Origin: Desulfosarcina sp.
GTDB taxonomy: Bacteria; Desulfobacterota; Desulfobacteria; Desulfobacterales; Desulfosarcinaceae
NCBI GenBank assembly: GCA_018224455.1
Contig: JAGTUY010000106.1
Span: 1 to 6,666, forward strand
DNA: 6,666 nucleotides
Reading direction: 5' to 3'
Numbering within the stretch: the stretch's first letter is position 1; each line of letters starts with the position of its first letter. A program made the position numbers and the translations under genes. The notes under the pieces were generated by a model. That model was given only the letters and a program-made list of their open reading frames with translations. It made no database searches and was not told where the DNA came from. Below are positions 5,465 through 6,666 of the stretch, piece by piece.

Positions 5465-6666
5465 TTAATTTCCGAATCTTGATGAGCTTTGGTGAAGCAC
5501 AACGGCGTCAGGTGTATAGACAATCCGCCTGCCAAGAACATGACGGACGAATTCGCACATGATCCGATCGAATTGACTTTCCCTTTCCTGATGGACATCG
5601 AGTCCGCCGCATAGGTCCCAGGCGTCTCGCTTGATATAGACGCAGAAAAAGGAAGCGAAGTTCAGATCCACCGGACCGCCGTTGTGAAAAAGAGGGAGGG
5701 GTTCAATATTGCGGTGATGATGGGACAGGGCAATATCGCAAGGCACATCGTCGAAAGCGTAAGGGACGTGGTTGGTGATCGACGGATCCCCACCCGGCAG
5801 AACCTGCTGAGGGACCGTGATGGCGATGGCATCGCCGGTATATGCCGTTTTTTGCAAGGCAGGCAGTGCCCCGGTCATGAGTGTCGCTTTCATGTCCACG
5901 ATTAGAAGATCGTTTTCGGGATCGACCCGGCGAACGGCCTGGTCGACGGCATGGAACGGAGCTACGCCGGGGCCGGGAACAATCGTCTTCATCCCAGCAT
6001 CTTCCAAGTCTGCAAGGCCATGTGAGGCCGCCGGGTCGGACGAATCGATTAAAACAAGGACCTCTACGAGCGGATCGCGCGAATAAGCTTTCAGCGATTC
6101 GATGCATGCGTCGCGGTTTCCTCGGCCACCGTGAGCCGATACAATGACGGTTACCTTTTTCGTCAGCGAGCCCCCACCTTGCTGAAACCCGCCTTGCCTG
6201 CCGCAGCCGATTTTTTCCATGATGTAATTGCGAGCTGGATCCAAATCCTCCGTGGAAGTAATCGTATTTTTCGCCTTGTCCAGGTAATAGTTTGACTGCA
6301 AAATCGGTACTGAGGAGATCCTGCTCACGCGGGCGATTCTTAGAATCAGTTCCCAGTCTACCCAGCGCTCGATCGCCTCGCTGAAACCGCCGCCGATGGC
6401 CTTGAGAACATCGCGACGATGAACGAAGCAGTTCAAGTCGATATAATTGCGGTTGCGTAAGAGGCTCGGATTGTAGCGGCCGAACCGCACGGCAAAGGGC
6501 TCGTGTTCACAGCCCCGGTAGAGATACTGGCCGCTGTATGCGGCATTCGCATCGGGCTGTACCTGAAAGAAACCGGCCATGGACTTCAGATAGTCCGGCC
6601 GCCAGGTATTGTCGGAATCCAGGTAGGCGATCAGCTCGCCCCGGGCCGCCGCCAGGCCACGGTTGC
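5465..6666 (-). CDS. Tandem GT2-like glycosyltransferase, C-terminal part (cut by right edge)
   Basis: The last 399 residues are visible; the reading frame is open through the right edge, so the true start is outside. A methionine at 6580-6578 is internal, because the residues before it are plain GT2 sequence. Visible residues 1-28 contain RGELIAYLDSDNTWRPDYL (8-26), with the metal-binding DSD at 16-18, preceded by NRGLAAA. The first module continues through CFVHRRDVLKAIGGGFSE (79-96) and WVDWELILR (101-109), the usual GT2 end. After a Gly-rich linker (about 153-167) a second GT2-like module starts at KKVTVIVSAHGG (169-180) and runs to the C-terminus, with VEVLVLIDSSDP (200-211), LLIVDMKATL (253-262) and FFCVYIKRDAWDLCGGLD (339-356). 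The DxD place reads DMK (257-259), so the second module may be inactive or divergent. It is probably cytoplasmic and part of the same polysaccharide pathway. The TAA stop is followed by a 197-bp gap. Confidence 0.85.
   Translation of the reverse strand, partial: NRGLAAARGELIAYLDSDNTWRPDYLKSMAGFFQVQPDANAAYSGQYLYRGCEHEPFAVRFGRYNPSLLRNRNYIDLNCFVHRRDVLKAIGGGFSEAIERWVDWELILRIARVSRISSVPILQSNYYLDKAKNTITSTEDLDPARNYIMEKIGCGRQGGFQQGGGSLTKKVTVIVSAHGGRGNRDACIESLKAYSRDPLVEVLVLIDSSDPAASHGLADLEDAGMKTIVPGPGVAPFHAVDQAVRRVDPENDLLIVDMKATLMTGALPALQKTAYTGDAIAITVPQQVLPGGDPSITNHVPYAFDDVPCDIALSHHHRNIEPLPLFHNGGPVDLNFASFFCVYIKRDAWDLCGGLDVHQERESQFDRIMCEFVRHVLGRRIVYTPDAVVLHQSSSRFGN

Noticed and set aside
6578..6580. ATG at 6580 as the start of the tandem GT2 gene
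   Set aside because: The frame continues upstream to the window edge and encodes a clear GT2 segment with DSD, so this Met is internal.

Overview
The window is a stretch of a surface-polysaccharide (capsule or exopolysaccharide) locus from a Gram-negative bacterium. All five recognisable genes lie on the minus strand and read from the right edge to the left edge. The partial gene at the left edge is a KpsC-type Kdo transferase, which belongs to capsules built on a lipid-linked poly-Kdo primer and exported by an ABC transporter, so an outer membrane is implied. The tandem 7-bp repeats and the glycosyltransferase with 'FDxxYYL' repeats resemble what I recall from Desulfobacterota (Desulfosarcina-like) and other environmental Gram-negatives. 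That taxonomic guess is weak and rests on memory, not on a search.

Layout in the direction of transcription: (1) 6666-5465, a 5'-truncated protein with two family-2-like glycosyltransferase (GT2) modules, the second lacking a recognisable DxD. (2) 5464-5268, an untranslated gap with a good sigma70-like promoter at 5447-5419 and a strong Shine-Dalgarno at 5281-5276. (3) 5267-2604, an 887-residue protein with four N-terminal FD/YYL repeats, a GT2 domain and a C-terminal GT4-type domain. (4) 2575-1802, a PAPS-dependent sulfotransferase starting 28 bp after the previous stop. (5) 1801-1693, a 109-bp gap in which I see no gene or clear promoter. (6) 1692-649, a GT-B-fold glycosyltransferase with a GTG start. 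(7) 657-521, a gap built almost entirely from 7-bp tandem repeats, with an imperfect inverted repeat in it. (8) 506-1, the first 168 residues of KpsC, running off the left edge.

Taken together, several glycosyltransferases would assemble the glycan, the sulfotransferase could decorate it (or a sugar of it) with sulfate, and KpsC would build the Kdo linker that anchors the chain for export. This suggests a sulfated capsule-like polysaccharide. That is an inference from gene content; no export (KpsMTED) or PAPS-synthesis gene is visible here. I found no tRNA, rRNA, CRISPR array, insertion sequence or phage gene. The least explained element is the heptamer-repeat gap between the GT-B gene and kpsC.
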